DNA of 61,736 bases from Desulfopila aestuarii DSM 18488 (GTDB taxonomy: Bacteria; Desulfobacterota; Desulfobulbia; Desulfobulbales; Desulfocapsaceae), in contig NZ_FRFE01000030.1 in assembly GCF_900143695.1 (NCBI RefSeq), positions 1 to 61,736 on the forward strand. Direction: 5' to 3'. The notes beneath the pieces were generated by a model. The model was given only the letters and a program-made list of their open reading frames with translations. It had not been told where the DNA came from and did no database searches. Positions 44,475 through 54,493 of the stretch are shown one piece after another. A program made the position numbers and the translations under genes. Positions within the stretch are counted from its first letter, which is position 1; each line of letters begins with the position of its first letter.

Positions 44475-46148
44475 TTAAATAATCTGCGGGCGTAAAAGAA
44501 TGATAAGCTCGCGTTTTTGATTAACCTTTTGTTCGTAACCGAATAAGTATTTGAGTACAGGTATGCTTCCTAGGCCAGGGGCGAATGCGCTGGTATTGTC
44601 ATTGATATTGCTGATGAGACCACCGATAACAAGCATTTCACCATCAAGCATTTTAACAGTGGTGCTCATTTCCCTGACATTGACGATAGGCAAACCAACC
44701 GTTGCGCCATTTGCACCAATATCTTTGTACTCGATCGGCTCTACAAGCTCTGATGTAACCGGTACAAGATTCATTATAATCTCATTGTTATTAAGTATGG
44801 TTGCAGTAAGAGCCATACCAATGCCTGATAGTACACGTTCGGTATTAACCGTATAGGTTGTGGTGTTGGTATCATCATCCACGTCTGACTCAATTGAGTC
44901 GATATAGGTGATATTACGTCCTACAGTGATGAGAGCCGGTTGCCCATTCATTACGCTGAGTTTAGGATTGGAGAGAATCTTGGCGTCTCCTTGCTCTTTA
45001 AGAGCGTTGATAAACGCCGTAAAGTTGAGAGGATTTAATGTGACCCTGGAGACAAAACGTGCCCCCTCACTAGGATAAATCTGACCACCTGCACCAAAAT
45101 TCACGGTACCTGAAACCGGGAAGTTCTTTAATACTTCGCTCCAGTTGATACCTATGTTCGACTCTTCATTGAGTTGGACCTCAATGATTTTGGCCTCAAT
45201 AGTTATTTGTTTATAGAGCTCTGTGCGAAGGGTGTTAAAATATGAGTCAAGCCTGTCAAGCAAGGGGCGAGGAGCTGTGGCGGTTACCATGCCGATAGAC
45301 TTATCGATCAGGAAACTATTCTGGTTCTCAGAGCGTCGTCGGGTTGCCGAGAAGGTAGTTTCCTGTATGTCAGATATTTCACCCTGAGCGTTCTGGGTAG
45401 TTGTATTATCTGATACTGCTCTCGCTTCTTCAGTTACTGCGTCAGTTGACCATACCTTGAGTATCTCATTGACGTTATCTTCAATATTTTTCCAGAGATC
45501 GAAGGTGACCTCGTTGCTTTTTAACTGAATTGTTCCGTCAATGTTATTTGACTCTTCTGAACTGCCAAGAACATTGCCACCAGTGCCGGTTTTATATTGC
45601 TGACTGACATACGGCATAGCGACATGATACTGTCTCGTCTCTTTATATTTAACGACGATGGTATTGCCCTGCATCTCATGGAAATAGTCTACCTGACGGA
45701 GCAGATTGTCTACCGCTTCATAAAAGTCGTCATTAGCGTTAATGTCCACATCTACCAAAACGGTCTGGTCAACATCACTAGCCCAAGAAACATTCATGCG
45801 CTTCAGAGCAGCGAGTCGCTTCAATATATCCCACAAAGGTTGAGGACCACGTGTTGATCGGATCGAAGCTCCAACTTTTAATGATGTTGCCTCCTGAGCA
45901 ATGAGGTCATCTTTCGACTCAGAATCGACCATATAGGATGGAGTCTGATATCGGATGGGAAGCGCCATTGCAGGAGCTGTAGTAGCAGGTGATTGCTGGA
46001 AATTTGGCTTGGATTGAGCCACCTGCTGGTTGCCGTTTTCGGGAACCGTAGAGGGATCACCTGCGGATTGGGGTTTATTACAAGCTGAGATACTTGCAAC
46101 AAACAGTAAAAGGCTGCAGCCGAAAACTATTCTTTTGATGGACATCAT
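44475..46148 (-). CDS. Secretin-domain lipoprotein (MshL/PilQ-like)
   Basis: A 557-residue protein with an N-terminal lipobox (SISAC, lipid Cys at 23). Residues 100-190 hold a short STN-like N-domain (RMNVSWASDVDQTVLVDVDI), and the last 250 hold a secretin barrel: LYKQITIEAKIIEVQLNEES, DAKILSNPKLSVMNGQPALI, MSTTVKMLDGEMLVIGGLI and LGSIPVLKYLFGYE. It should form the outer-membrane gate for the pilus. The neighbour upstream gives AMIN and STN domains, so this gene is the second half of a split PilQ-like system. Confidence 0.88.
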   Translation of the reverse strand: MMSIKRIVFGCSLLLFVASISACNKPQSAGDPSTVPENGNQQVAQSKPNFQQSPATTAPAMALPIRYQTPSYMVDSESKDDLIAQEATSLKVGASIRSTRGPQPLWDILKRLAALKRMNVSWASDVDQTVLVDVDINANDDFYEAVDNLLRQVDYFHEMQGNTIVVKYKETRQYHVAMPYVSQQYKTGTGGNVLGSSEESNNIDGTIQLKSNEVTFDLWKNIEDNVNEILKVWSTDAVTEEARAVSDNTTTQNAQGEISDIQETTFSATRRRSENQNSFLIDKSIGMVTATAPRPLLDRLDSYFNTLRTELYKQITIEAKIIEVQLNEESNIGINWSEVLKNFPVSGTVNFGAGGQIYPSEGARFVSRVTLNPLNFTAFINALKEQGDAKILSNPKLSVMNGQPALITVGRNITYIDSIESDVDDDTNTTTYTVNTERVLSGIGMALTATILNNNEIIMNLVPVTSELVEPIEYKDIGANGATVGLPIVNVREMSTTVKMLDGEMLVIGGLISNINDNTSAFAPGLGSIPVLKYLFGYEQKVNQKRELIILLRPQII

Positions 46149-46218
46149 AAAAACCTCTTGTTGCTGTCAATCGACCTTAAGAGATAAATGGTAAAATACC
46201 TGACATTAGGTAAAATGG

Positions 46219-48120
46219 TTATCGATCACCGGCAACACGGCCGGAGATGTAATCTCGTAAATCACCACTCAGCTGAAATCCGGACGCCATGATCGCCTGG
46301 TACTGCTTTGCTGCCTTATCAGTATCGCCCATTTTGTCGTAGATACGTGCTTTGGCGAGCATGGTATCAACTGTTTCGCCGTGGTACTGATGGTATTTGT
46401 CAAGTAATTTAAGAGCAGTAGCGTACTGATTGGTGTTTTCGCTAAAGGCCGCAAAGCTGAAAAGGGCTTCTTTCATTGGCGGGTTTCCGCTGATAGCCTG
46501 GGTAAAGAACTCAGTGGCATCTCTATTTTTTTGCATATTGGCTGAGCCGATAGCAGCATAGAGGGCAGCGCTATGATTTTTAGGATCAGCTTTTAATCCT
46601 TTTTGGGCAAAATAAATGGCTTTTGCATTGTTTTCGAGGTTCACAAGATACAACGCAGCAAGTCTGTTGCAGATGCTGGCATTTGTTGGCCAGAGAGCAA
46701 TTGCCTGCTCATAAAGAGCGGCTGCCTCTTCAAGCTTTTTATTTTTCTCTAAAATAGTTGCCTGACGAAGTAGATCTTTTGCCTGCATGACCTCTTCAGG
46801 AACATTAGAAGATTGTTCGATTATGAGTGACTCCTGTTCGGCTACCTCAATATCTGCTTCAAATGAGAGGTTGTCCATTGCTCTCTCAGGCCATACAAAT
46901 TCTTTTTTCTTCGGATAAATAACGATTGTATTGTAACGCTCAACTTTCTCAAGATCCTGAAGATTAAGAATAATATCTAGAGCGAAATCCCAGGGGACAT
47001 CACTGAGAGCCAGAGTGACTGTACCCTGGACACCTGAGTCGACAATAATATTGAGATCAGTAATCTGACGAAACAAGCGGAAGACGTTATGAATGTCTAT
47101 TTTGTAGAAATCAACACTGATGCGTTGATTTTTATAACCGGAGAACGCGAAACTGTCCTGCATTTCGCTTATACTATCCGAAGTTGTATCAGTTGGTTGT
47201 TTCTGATTCTTAGACAAAAGGCTACTGGATGATTCAATGAGTTCATCAAGGGTCGAATCTGTGATCGTGTCGGATTTAGCCGCTGCAACTGTTTGGACAT
47301 TTGCGGGAAGATCACCAATATTTTCACCTATGCGGACGTTAATACCCTGTTGAGTCGCCTGTACGTCATAGGTGAAAAGTTCAGAACTGGAGGCGTCCAA
47401 CAGTATACGGGCACCGTTATTATACTGAACTGCTTTTACCGCTTGAACGGCAGTACCAATTTTCACCTCACGGACAAGTTCAGAGATAGATACATTCGGG
47501 ATGTCAATGAACAATTGAGGTGGTCGGTTTGCATCACCCTTTAGTGTTCCAACATGGTATTCGGTAAATTGGTCTGTACCAATAAGAATAATATTGGTCT
47601 CGTCAGGACGGGTATCAATTTTGAAATCAGTAATAGCTGGTGTCGAGGATGCAGGTTGTGATAGCTTGGCGATGTCTGATGCAGGAGCAACAATAATCCC
47701 AATATTATTGCCATTGCGGGTGATTTTATAATCGTGGGTATCGGCAATCGTGAGCTCAAATCGCGTAATTGGCTGTTGCTGATCCGGTAGATTATAAACT
47801 GTCATGTTGCCAACTGGATTGGCAGGCACCAGCTCTGATGGCCGTGATAGTGAGCCAGCGAGTTTCGCCCCGGCAATATCCACAATTACACGGAATGGGG
47901 CAAAACGCTCTGAAACGGTATAGGCAGGTATTGAATCGCCAACGAGAGTGATAGAGAGAGTGTCACTCTCAAAACCAGCTTTCATATCAGAGATACGATA
48001 CTCAGGCCCTCCTGTATTGCTTTCAGATTGCTGGGCAAATGCTCTTGTACCGTTAAAAGCCAAAAGGACTAACAGCACTGAAAGTACGGCCAAATGGGAA
48101 ATTGCAGACCTCTCGTACAT
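46219..48120 (-). CDS. AMIN/STN/TPR protein: N-terminal half of a split PilQ
   Basis: A 633-residue protein with a signal peptide (LAVLSVLLVLLAFNGTRAFA). Two AMIN domains (about 45-145 and 160-265) are followed by an STN-like domain at 333-402 (QRISVDFYKIDIHNVFRLF) and TPR repeats at 445-620. It lacks the secretin barrel found in PilQ. AMIN domains bind peptidoglycan, TPRs bind partners. It sits in the PilQ position after pilP, with no gap (3 bases). It probably anchors the secretin encoded next and acts as a pilotin-like scaffold. Confidence 0.8.
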   Translation of the reverse strand: MYERSAISHLAVLSVLLVLLAFNGTRAFAQQSESNTGGPEYRISDMKAGFESDTLSITLVGDSIPAYTVSERFAPFRVIVDIAGAKLAGSLSRPSELVPANPVGNMTVYNLPDQQQPITRFELTIADTHDYKITRNGNNIGIIVAPASDIAKLSQPASSTPAITDFKIDTRPDETNIILIGTDQFTEYHVGTLKGDANRPPQLFIDIPNVSISELVREVKIGTAVQAVKAVQYNNGARILLDASSSELFTYDVQATQQGINVRIGENIGDLPANVQTVAAAKSDTITDSTLDELIESSSSLLSKNQKQPTDTTSDSISEMQDSFAFSGYKNQRISVDFYKIDIHNVFRLFRQITDLNIIVDSGVQGTVTLALSDVPWDFALDIILNLQDLEKVERYNTIVIYPKKKEFVWPERAMDNLSFEADIEVAEQESLIIEQSSNVPEEVMQAKDLLRQATILEKNKKLEEAAALYEQAIALWPTNASICNRLAALYLVNLENNAKAIYFAQKGLKADPKNHSAALYAAIGSANMQKNRDATEFFTQAISGNPPMKEALFSFAAFSENTNQYATALKLLDKYHQYHGETVDTMLAKARIYDKMGDTDKAAKQYQAIMASGFQLSGDLRDYISGRVAGDR

Positions 48121-48123
48121 TTT

Positions 48124-48678
48124 TTACTCTTCTCCCTCTTTCTTAAGAACCATCACGGTGTTTGTAACGATTTTCTGTCCGGCACGGGTTTGAGCAGTTT
48201 CCTCAATGACAACTTTATTGGGAGCTATTTCTACGACAACGCCGCGTTTGCCAATTTTTGTTCCTTTGTTGATCACATAGCCTTTACCGGTAAAGTCCTC
48301 GACCATTGCAAAATCTTCATTGCCACTTTTCATGAGAGCAACCAAATTTAACTGTCCAGGCTCGAAAAGCTGCATGCCAGTAAGCTTTCCACTAACATCA
48401 ACAATTTCTGACATGTCGACATCTGTGGTGGTAGTCGCTTTTTCGGTGATAAATGGGACAAATGGGTCTTTTCGGTTTTGAACACGATATTCGAACTCGT
48501 TTTGTGATTGGCTTGAAGTGCTGGCAATTGTTTCAGACGCGTTCTGGGGATCGGCGGCTAAAGCAACTCCGTCAAAGACAGTCACTACGGCTGAGAACAA
48601 GATTGTCAAATGCAATATATGCAATCTTGAAGGCATGAAGTTAAAAATGCGGGGTAATGTGCTTTTCATAAAATACAT
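48124..48678 (-). CDS. pilP: Type IV pilus assembly lipoprotein PilP
   Basis: A 184-residue protein with a signal peptide region (residues 18-40) and a PilP beta-domain: EYRVQNRKDPFVPFI, LTGMQLFEPGQLNLVALMKS, GNEDFAMVEDFTGKGYVINK, GTKIGKRGVVVEIAPNKVVI. In other species PilP is a lipoprotein linking PilNO to PilQ; no clear lipobox is visible here. It is 11 bases from pilO and 3 from the next gene. The start could be three codons later. Confidence 0.88.
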   Translation of the reverse strand: MYFMKSTLPRIFNFMPSRLHILHLTILFSAVVTVFDGVALAADPQNASETIASTSSQSQNEFEYRVQNRKDPFVPFITEKATTTTDVDMSEIVDVSGKLTGMQLFEPGQLNLVALMKSGNEDFAMVEDFTGKGYVINKGTKIGKRGVVVEIAPNKVVIEETAQTRAGQKIVTNTVMVLKKEGEE

Positions 48679-48689
48679 CGTCCGGCTCG

Positions 48690-49310
48690 TTATTTTTTCT
48701 TCTTGGGGTCTTTCGGAAGCTCTTTATCCGTGAACTGATACGTTACAAGCTGACAGTCTGAATTTAAGAGCATTTCTCCGCCTTCAAGTTTCGGCGAACT
48801 CATTCGAATATTTGTTACTGAAACTATACGTTCCAATTTACTTACACGATCAAAGAAAGAACCGACGCTGTGGTATGGTCCTCTAACGTTGATAGAAACA
48901 GGAACATCGTTGTAAAAATCTCTTGGCACTGTTGGAAGAGGTTTGAATTTAAGAAAATCCAATCCAGAATTAGTTCCTAAAGCTGAGATGTCGCGTAATA
49001 GATTTGGGATTTCTTTTTCCCGTGGGAGAAGAGCCGATTTTTTATCAAATTCAATCTGTATTCGAGCGAGTTCTGCTTGGAGTTTTGGAAGATCTCGTGC
49101 TCGGCTTTTAACCTTTTGCAATTCCTGCTCAAGACCACTTTTCTTTGCAGTCAGCTGATCAATCTCCTTCATATTTGGATCGAGAAAGAAGAAATAATAA
49201 GCAACTGCCGGTATAACGAAGATAAGAACGAGCAACAAAAGCTTTATCTTGCGCTCCAGCGGGATAAACTTCGTATCAAGAAAATTGGTAAATGCGTCGT
49301 TCTTTTTCAT
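48690..49310 (-). CDS. pilO: Type IV pilus inner membrane protein PilO
   Basis: A 206-residue protein with a cytoplasmic start, one membrane helix (LLLLVLIFVIPAVAYYFFF), a coiled coil (EIDQLTAKKSGLEQELQKVK), and the PilO ferredoxin-like domain (LPREKEIPNLLRDISALGTN, VSINVRGPYHSVGSFFDRVS). It pairs with PilN in the alignment complex. It is 42 bases after pilN. Confidence 0.93.
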   Translation of the reverse strand: MKKNDAFTNFLDTKFIPLERKIKLLLLVLIFVIPAVAYYFFFLDPNMKEIDQLTAKKSGLEQELQKVKSRARDLPKLQAELARIQIEFDKKSALLPREKEIPNLLRDISALGTNSGLDFLKFKPLPTVPRDFYNDVPVSINVRGPYHSVGSFFDRVSKLERIVSVTNIRMSSPKLEGGEMLLNSDCQLVTYQFTDKELPKDPKKKK

Positions 49311-49352
49311 ACCGTCAGTTGTGGGTTTTATCTCTTGATTTTGATGTTACGG

Positions 49353-49937
49353 TTAATTGGCAGACTGTTTGTTCTCACCCTGCTGGGGTGGGGCAGGTTG
49401 AGACACCGAACATGACAGGGAGAAGCTCTTTAGGTCCCTGCCGGCAATTTTCCGTAAAGATGAATCTGTCAACTCAACGTTAGAAACAAAGGGTGACAGT
49501 TTCAGATCATCCATAAATTCTGCAACGGTCTGGTTATCCAGTGCGACGCCGTTGAGTGATAGTGAGCCACCCTGTTGATTAAGATCGAGTAACCACATGC
49601 GCTCATTGTCTATAATGTTGGCAACTTCGTCAAGAACACGCACAGTGAGAGACGAATCTGATTTTAACTTATCAATAACAGCAGACTTTCTTTCAAGCTC
49701 TTTCTGGGTTGCCTCAATCTGTTTGATCTGAGCAAGAACAGGCTTAAATTTCTCAATTTCCCTATTCGTGTCGGCGATGGCGGTTTGGAGCGCTGAAACC
49801 TTCATCGTCTGTAGATAGGCAACGGCACCCAAGGCGGCCAGGAAAAAGATGAACCCAATAGTGACGGCAACAATCTGGTTACGGGCTTTTGCCCTCTTTT
49901 TCAGTTGCCGAACAGGGAGCAGGTTAATTCGTATCAT
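49353..49937 (-). CDS. pilN: Type IV pilus inner membrane protein PilN
   Basis: A 194-residue protein with the PilN N-terminal INLLPVRQ, the PilM-binding segment, a membrane helix (VTIGFIFFLAALGAVAYL), a long coiled coil (AIADTNREIEKFKPVLAQIK) and an EAD fold. It links the cytoplasmic PilM to the periplasmic PilO/P. It begins 29 bases after pilM. Confidence 0.93.
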   Translation of the reverse strand: MIRINLLPVRQLKKRAKARNQIVAVTIGFIFFLAALGAVAYLQTMKVSALQTAIADTNREIEKFKPVLAQIKQIEATQKELERKSAVIDKLKSDSSLTVRVLDEVANIIDNERMWLLDLNQQGGSLSLNGVALDNQTVAEFMDDLKLSPFVSNVELTDSSLRKIAGRDLKSFSLSCSVSQPAPPQQGENKQSAN

Positions 49938-49966
49938 ATCTATTCCGTGATCAGGCCTAGCGGCCC

Positions 49967-51025
49967 TTAAATTACAGAAGGCCTTATAGCAATACCAGTA
50001 GCTATCGCCATTTCAGGTCCTATACTATCGAGATAATCCGCATCTATCTTTTTACTGTTAGAACTCATATGCCTAAAGGGGTTGAACAGGTCAACTTTGA
50101 GGCCAGTTTCGTGGGCAAGAAAATCCGCCAGGCCTGCAACTTTAGACCCTCCACCGCTTAAAACCAATTTTTCCAACGGAGCATCTGGATTGTTGGCATG
50201 ATAGAGGTCGATGGCTTTCTTGATTTCAAGTACCCACTGAGTGCAGGTCGAGGAAAATATCTCTTCGATCATCTGTTGATTTTCACCTGCCGGACTTTGA
50301 CCAAGCTTGATAGCTTCAGCCTCATCAAAATCGATGTCAAGTGAGGCCTGGATCTGTTCGGTGAGTTGGCGGCTGCCGACCACGATATCTCGTGCAACTA
50401 CTGACATTCCTTTCGAAAGAATGTTGATATTCATCTTTGAGGCACCGATATCAACAAGAGCAACGTTATTTTCATGGCCACCGCTTGCCTCAAAGGTGTT
50501 TTCAAGAGCAAAGCCATCCACATCGACAAGAACCGGCTCAAGCCCGATATCGTGCAGCATGTCAAGGTATTCATCAACTACCTCTTTCTTGGCGGCCACA
50601 AGCATCACATCGGCACGTTCAGCATTTTCATTGCTTGGCTTGAGGCTCTGGAAATCAAGGTACACATCATCGATGTCGAATGGGATGTACTGCTCTGCCT
50701 CTGCCATGATATGTTCTTCCATCTGGGCATCTTCCATGACGAGCAGATTAACCTTCTTCACAATGACAGAATATCCGGAAATGGAAAACCCAACTTTCTT
50801 ATTGATGATTTTCAGATTTTTGAAGAGGCTCGAGATGGCTTTGCCGACAATTTCCGGCTCGACAAGGGTACCGTCGTCAACTGCGCCTTCAGGCAGGACC
50901 GCGCTGCCAAGCGATACAACGGCATAGCCTTTATCGATCCGTTTGAGTTGGCATACCTTCACCGCATGGGAGCCGATATCAACTCCCACGACCAGGTTGT
51001 TCTTTGACAGAAACGGTAAACTCAT
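49967..51025 (-). CDS. pilM: Type IV pilus assembly protein PilM
   Basis: A 352-residue actin-like ATPase from the ATG at 51025. The start at a GTG 26 codons upstream would lie within a few bases of the predicted transcription start, so the ATG is chosen despite its weak ribosome site. Features: NNLVVGVDIGSHAVKVCQL (phosphate 1), VALVDIGASKMNINILSKG (phosphate 2), VLSGGGSKVAGLADFLAHET. It binds the PilN N-terminus in the cytoplasm and drives assembly of the alignment complex. It is the first gene of the minus-strand pilus operon. Confidence 0.94.
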   Translation of the reverse strand: MSLPFLSKNNLVVGVDIGSHAVKVCQLKRIDKGYAVVSLGSAVLPEGAVDDGTLVEPEIVGKAISSLFKNLKIINKKVGFSISGYSVIVKKVNLLVMEDAQMEEHIMAEAEQYIPFDIDDVYLDFQSLKPSNENAERADVMLVAAKKEVVDEYLDMLHDIGLEPVLVDVDGFALENTFEASGGHENNVALVDIGASKMNINILSKGMSVVARDIVVGSRQLTEQIQASLDIDFDEAEAIKLGQSPAGENQQMIEEIFSSTCTQWVLEIKKAIDLYHANNPDAPLEKLVLSGGGSKVAGLADFLAHETGLKVDLFNPFRHMSSNSKKIDADYLDSIGPEMAIATGIAIRPSVI

Positions 51026-51114
51026 GGTGACTGGAATGGGAAAAGTTTTATACAAACAGTCAAAATGTCCTAGCTCACAATAGCTAAGACGTAGATTTTT
51101 CACACTTAAGGATT

Positions 51115-51144
51115 ATTTAGGACATAATTCGCATCAATTGTCAA
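51115..51144 (-). promoter_or_regulatory. Predicted pilM operon promoter
   Basis: On the minus strand TTGACA (51139-51144) is a perfect -35 box, followed 18 bp later by CTAAAT (51115-51120). Transcription would start near 51107, about 80 bases before the pilM ATG. Confidence 0.6.
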
Positions 51145-51525
51145 GGGAAAGGCGATAGATGAATTGCTTTATTTTCTTTTTTAAACAAGGCGTTAATTCA
51201 TCATCCTAACAGTGCCTGGAAGGCTGTGGCACAACATGTTGGCGCGCAAGTAACTGTTTACTCTCTATATGGTATAAAACTATCTGTTTTTTGGGAGGAA
51301 AGCAGGATGCTATAATTCAACGTTTTACGGGAATCGCGCTTGTAATAAACAGACGGATAATGTAGTTTTGCCTTGGTCAAAAAATAGTATAACGCTGGTA
51401 GGCTTGTCTTCAATTCACCATAAAGACTAGTATAAGCTGGCTGCTTGGCTGTATTCCAGATATCTCACAATGAATTTACCTTTTGCACAATCTATCCGTA
51501 TTCTCTTATTTGAAGAGGTCTTCAC
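51145..51525. other. Gene-free stretch between pilM and lepB
   Basis: A weak plus-strand promoter for lepB (TTGTCT at 51404-51409, TAGTAT at 51428-51433, 18 bp apart) is the only candidate element. No gene seen. Confidence 0.4.
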
Positions 51526-52170
51526 GTGGTTTCCCGTAAGCAGAAAAAATCTCTGATCAGGGAGTATGTAGAGGCAATTGCCATTGCCATTCTCCTGGCA
51601 CTGTTTATCCGAACTTTTATCGTTCAAGCATTTAAAATTCCTTCCGGATCTATGTTGCCGACATTGAAGATCGGTGATCACCTTCTCGTCAATAAGTTTT
51701 CATACGGGTTACGGTTACCTTTTACAGGTGCTTTGCTTGTACCCTGGAATAAACCGGAGCGAGGTGATGTGATTGTCTTTAAGTTCCCAAAAGACAGATC
51801 GGTCGACTATATAAAAAGGGTTGTCGGTGTTGCCGGCGATACGGTGACAATTAAAGACAAGCATGTCTTTATTAACGGGGAGGCTGTTGCTGACCCGCAT
51901 GCTCACTTTACTTCGCCGGCGATTATGAGTGCTAACGCAGGTCCCAGAGATAATTTCGGTCCCGTGACCGTTCCAAAAGATTCCGTCTTTGTTATGGGCG
52001 ATAATCGGGATAATAGTTACGATGGCCGTTTCTGGGGATTTGTCGACCAGCGTGATATATTAGGGAAGGCGTTCATACTTTATTGGTCCTGGGACCTTGA
52101 ACAGCCACTTTTTTCTGTGGATAGAATGACTTCCGTCCGCTGGAGCAGGATTGGGGATTTGATTCACTGA
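51526..52170 (+). CDS. lepB: Signal peptidase I
   Basis: A 214-residue protein from a GTG with GAGG seven bases upstream. It has one membrane helix ([17 protein letters not shown]), the catalytic Ser in [11 protein letters not shown] and Lys in [14 protein letters not shown], and the [14 protein letters not shown] box. It cuts signal peptides from exported proteins, many of which occur in the window. It is 20 bases upstream of pyrB and could share a transcript. Confidence 0.96.
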   Translation: MVSRKQKKSLIREYVEAIAIAILLALFIRTFIVQAFKIPSGSMLPTLKIGDHLLVNKFSYGLRLPFTGALLVPWNKPERGDVIVFKFPKDRSVDYIKRVVGVAGDTVTIKDKHVFINGEAVADPHAHFTSPAIMSANAGPRDNFGPVTVPKDSVFVMGDNRDNSYDGRFWGFVDQRDILGKAFILYWSWDLEQPLFSVDRMTSVRWSRIGDLIH

Positions 52171-52190
52171 TCGTTCATATCAGCAAACAG

Positions 52191-53159
52191 GTGACGCCAT
52201 TGCAGGCAGAATATAGATTTAGGCACAAACACATTCTCGGCCTCGCGCAGATGACAGCGGATGATATTCTGCATGTCATCAACACCGCACGATCGTTCAA
52301 GGAGATATCGGCCAGGCCAATTAAAAAGGTTCCAACCCTGAGGGGTAAGACTATAATTAACTTTTTCTTTGAGCCCTCAACTCGAACCCGGCTCTCTTTT
52401 GAGGTTGCCGCTAAACGGATGAGCGCCGATACCTTTAATATCTCTGCGTCCACCAGTTCGGCAACCAAGGGTGAAACCCTGATTGATACGGCCCGTAATC
52501 TTCAGGCGATGGCTCCGGATGTTATTATTATTCGACATTCAAGTTCAGGCGCCCCGCAACTGCTTGCCAAGAATGTTGATGCCGCAATTATCAATGCCGG
52601 TGATGGTACCCATGAGCACCCAAGTCAGGGGCTGCTCGACATCATGACGATTCTTGAGCATAAGGGTAGCCTTGAAGGTTTGAAGATTGCCATAGTTGGT
52701 GATATCGCCCACAGCAGGGTCGCCGGTTCGGATATTATCGGTTTCAATCGACTGGGAGCCAACGTTCACCTTGCAGGACCTGCGACTTTTATGCCTGCAG
52801 ATGCTGATCAACTCGGTGTTACAGTATGTGAAGATGTCCGTGATGCTGTCCGTGATGCTGACGTAGTTATGGCACTTCGCATCCAGAAAGAACGCCAGAA
52901 AGATCCACTTATCCCGAGTCTTAGGGAATATTCCACCTTCTACGGGATCAATAATAAAATGCTCCAATTGGCCAAGGATGATGTTGTCGTCATGCATCCC
53001 GGTCCTATAAACCGTGGTGTCGAGATGAGTCCTGATGTTGCCGACGGTAAAAGGTCGGTGATCCTCGAGCAGGTGACCAACGGTGTTGCGGTGCGGATGG
53101 CGCTTCTCTACCTGGTGATGGGTGGAGAAAAAACCGATGACGAGCAGGGAGGCAGATGA
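52191..53159 (+). CDS. pyrB: Aspartate carbamoyltransferase catalytic chain
   Basis: A 322-residue protein of normal length. Carbamoyl phosphate binding is at [13 protein letters not shown], active-site segments are [13 protein letters not shown] and [15 protein letters not shown], and the aspartate domain has [11 protein letters not shown] and [12 protein letters not shown]. It makes carbamoyl-aspartate, the committed pyrimidine step. The GTG start at 52191 has little ribosome site; a TTG at 52200 has AGGTGA five bases ahead and is the alternative. It overlaps pyrC by one to four bases. Confidence 0.96.
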   Translation: MTPLQAEYRFRHKHILGLAQMTADDILHVINTARSFKEISARPIKKVPTLRGKTIINFFFEPSTRTRLSFEVAAKRMSADTFNISASTSSATKGETLIDTARNLQAMAPDVIIIRHSSSGAPQLLAKNVDAAIINAGDGTHEHPSQGLLDIMTILEHKGSLEGLKIAIVGDIAHSRVAGSDIIGFNRLGANVHLAGPATFMPADADQLGVTVCEDVRDAVRDADVVMALRIQKERQKDPLIPSLREYSTFYGINNKMLQLAKDDVVVMHPGPINRGVEMSPDVADGKRSVILEQVTNGVAVRMALLYLVMGGEKTDDEQGGR

Positions 53160-54433
53160 TGGAAAAGACAATGGTTCTGCAGCAATGTCGGGTTATCGAT
53201 CCCGCTAATGATCGGGATGCAATAGGTGACATCTGGGTTCGCGCAGGTAAAATCGTTGCAGCCGAAACTACGCTTCCTGAAAATGCTGAGGTGTATAATC
53301 TTACAGGAAAATGGGTTGTTCCCGGACTTATTGACATTCATGTTCATCTTCGCGAGCCTGGCCAGGAGTACAAGGAATCCATCGAAACCGGAACAAACGC
53401 TGCAGCTGCCGGCGGTTTTACCGCCGTGGCATGCATGCCAAATACTAGTCCGGTAAACGACAATGCAACGGTAACCAGATATATTCTTGAAAAGGCTGCT
53501 CCCTGCCGGGCCAGGGTTTATCCGGTTGGCGCTATCAGCAAGTCCAGTAAAGGTGAGGGGCTTGCCGAGTTCGGAGAGATGAAGCAGGCCGGGATTGTTG
53601 CGGTGACGGATGATGGCATGCCGGTTCTTGACTCACAGTTGATGCGTCGGGCGATGGAGTATGCCAAAAGCCACAAGCTTTTGGTCATGTCGCATTCGGA
53701 AGAAGCTGCACTGAGCCGAAACGGCTGCATGAATGAAGGGTTGACGGCAACTCGTCTTGGCTTGCGGGGAATTCCTGCCGCTGCTGAATCGATCATGGTA
53801 TTTCGTGAGGCCGCGCTGGCTGAACTGACTGGCGCCCATGTTCACATTGCCCATGTGAGCACCAAGGAATCACTGGCAGTTATATCCATGGCAAAATCGC
53901 GTGGGGTGAAGCTGACTGCCGAGACTGCGCCTCATTATTTTACCCTCACGGACGAGGCGGTAGTTGGTTACGACACCCACGCCAAGATGAATCCGCCACT
54001 CAGAAGCGAAGAGGATCGGCAGGCGATCCTGGCTGCACTCGCTGACGGGACCCTCGATGCGATTGCAACAGACCATGCTCCCCATTCAGTACTGGAGAAA
54101 AATGTAGAATTCAATGAGGCTGCAAACGGTATTACCGGTCTTGAGACTGCACTTTCGCTTAGTTTGGCCCTCGTTCGGGAAGGTGTGATCAGCGAGAAAC
54201 GAATGGTCGAACTCATGAGTGTGGCTCCGGCTCGAATTCTCGGAGTGCCGGGAGGCTCACTTGCTGAAGGTGAAGTTGCCGATATAACGGTCATTGATCC
54301 AGATGCGGAATTCACCTTTACCGCCGAAGAGAGTAAGTCAAAAGGGAAGAACTCCCCCTTTATCGGCTGGAGACTCAAAGGACGGGCGGTTATGACGCTT
54401 GTGAGCGGAAGAGTGCAACATCATATTGAATGA
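53159..54433 (+). CDS. pyrC: Dihydroorotase
   Basis: A 424-residue type I dihydroorotase. Zinc motifs are PGLIDIHVHLREPGQEYKE (HxH), the metal-bridging region at MSHSEE, HIAHVSTKES and AIATDHAPHS (catalytic Asp). It closes carbamoyl-aspartate to dihydroorotate. The start at 53159 is chosen because AGGGAGG is six bases upstream; an ATG one codon earlier is also possible. The overlap with pyrB points to translational coupling. Sequence like this also occurs in inactive PyrX proteins, but all metal ligands are present here. Confidence 0.96.
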   Translation: MEKTMVLQQCRVIDPANDRDAIGDIWVRAGKIVAAETTLPENAEVYNLTGKWVVPGLIDIHVHLREPGQEYKESIETGTNAAAAGGFTAVACMPNTSPVNDNATVTRYILEKAAPCRARVYPVGAISKSSKGEGLAEFGEMKQAGIVAVTDDGMPVLDSQLMRRAMEYAKSHKLLVMSHSEEAALSRNGCMNEGLTATRLGLRGIPAAAESIMVFREAALAELTGAHVHIAHVSTKESLAVISMAKSRGVKLTAETAPHYFTLTDEAVVGYDTHAKMNPPLRSEEDRQAILAALADGTLDAIATDHAPHSVLEKNVEFNEAANGITGLETALSLSLALVREGVISEKRMVELMSVAPARILGVPGGSLAEGEVADITVIDPDAEFTFTAEESKSKGKNSPFIGWRLKGRAVMTLVSGRVQHHIE

Positions 54434-54493
54434 TCTATATGCAGTATTTCTTTCAGTTTGTTGCCTCTATAGGTGACCAATATTGTCTCTTAA

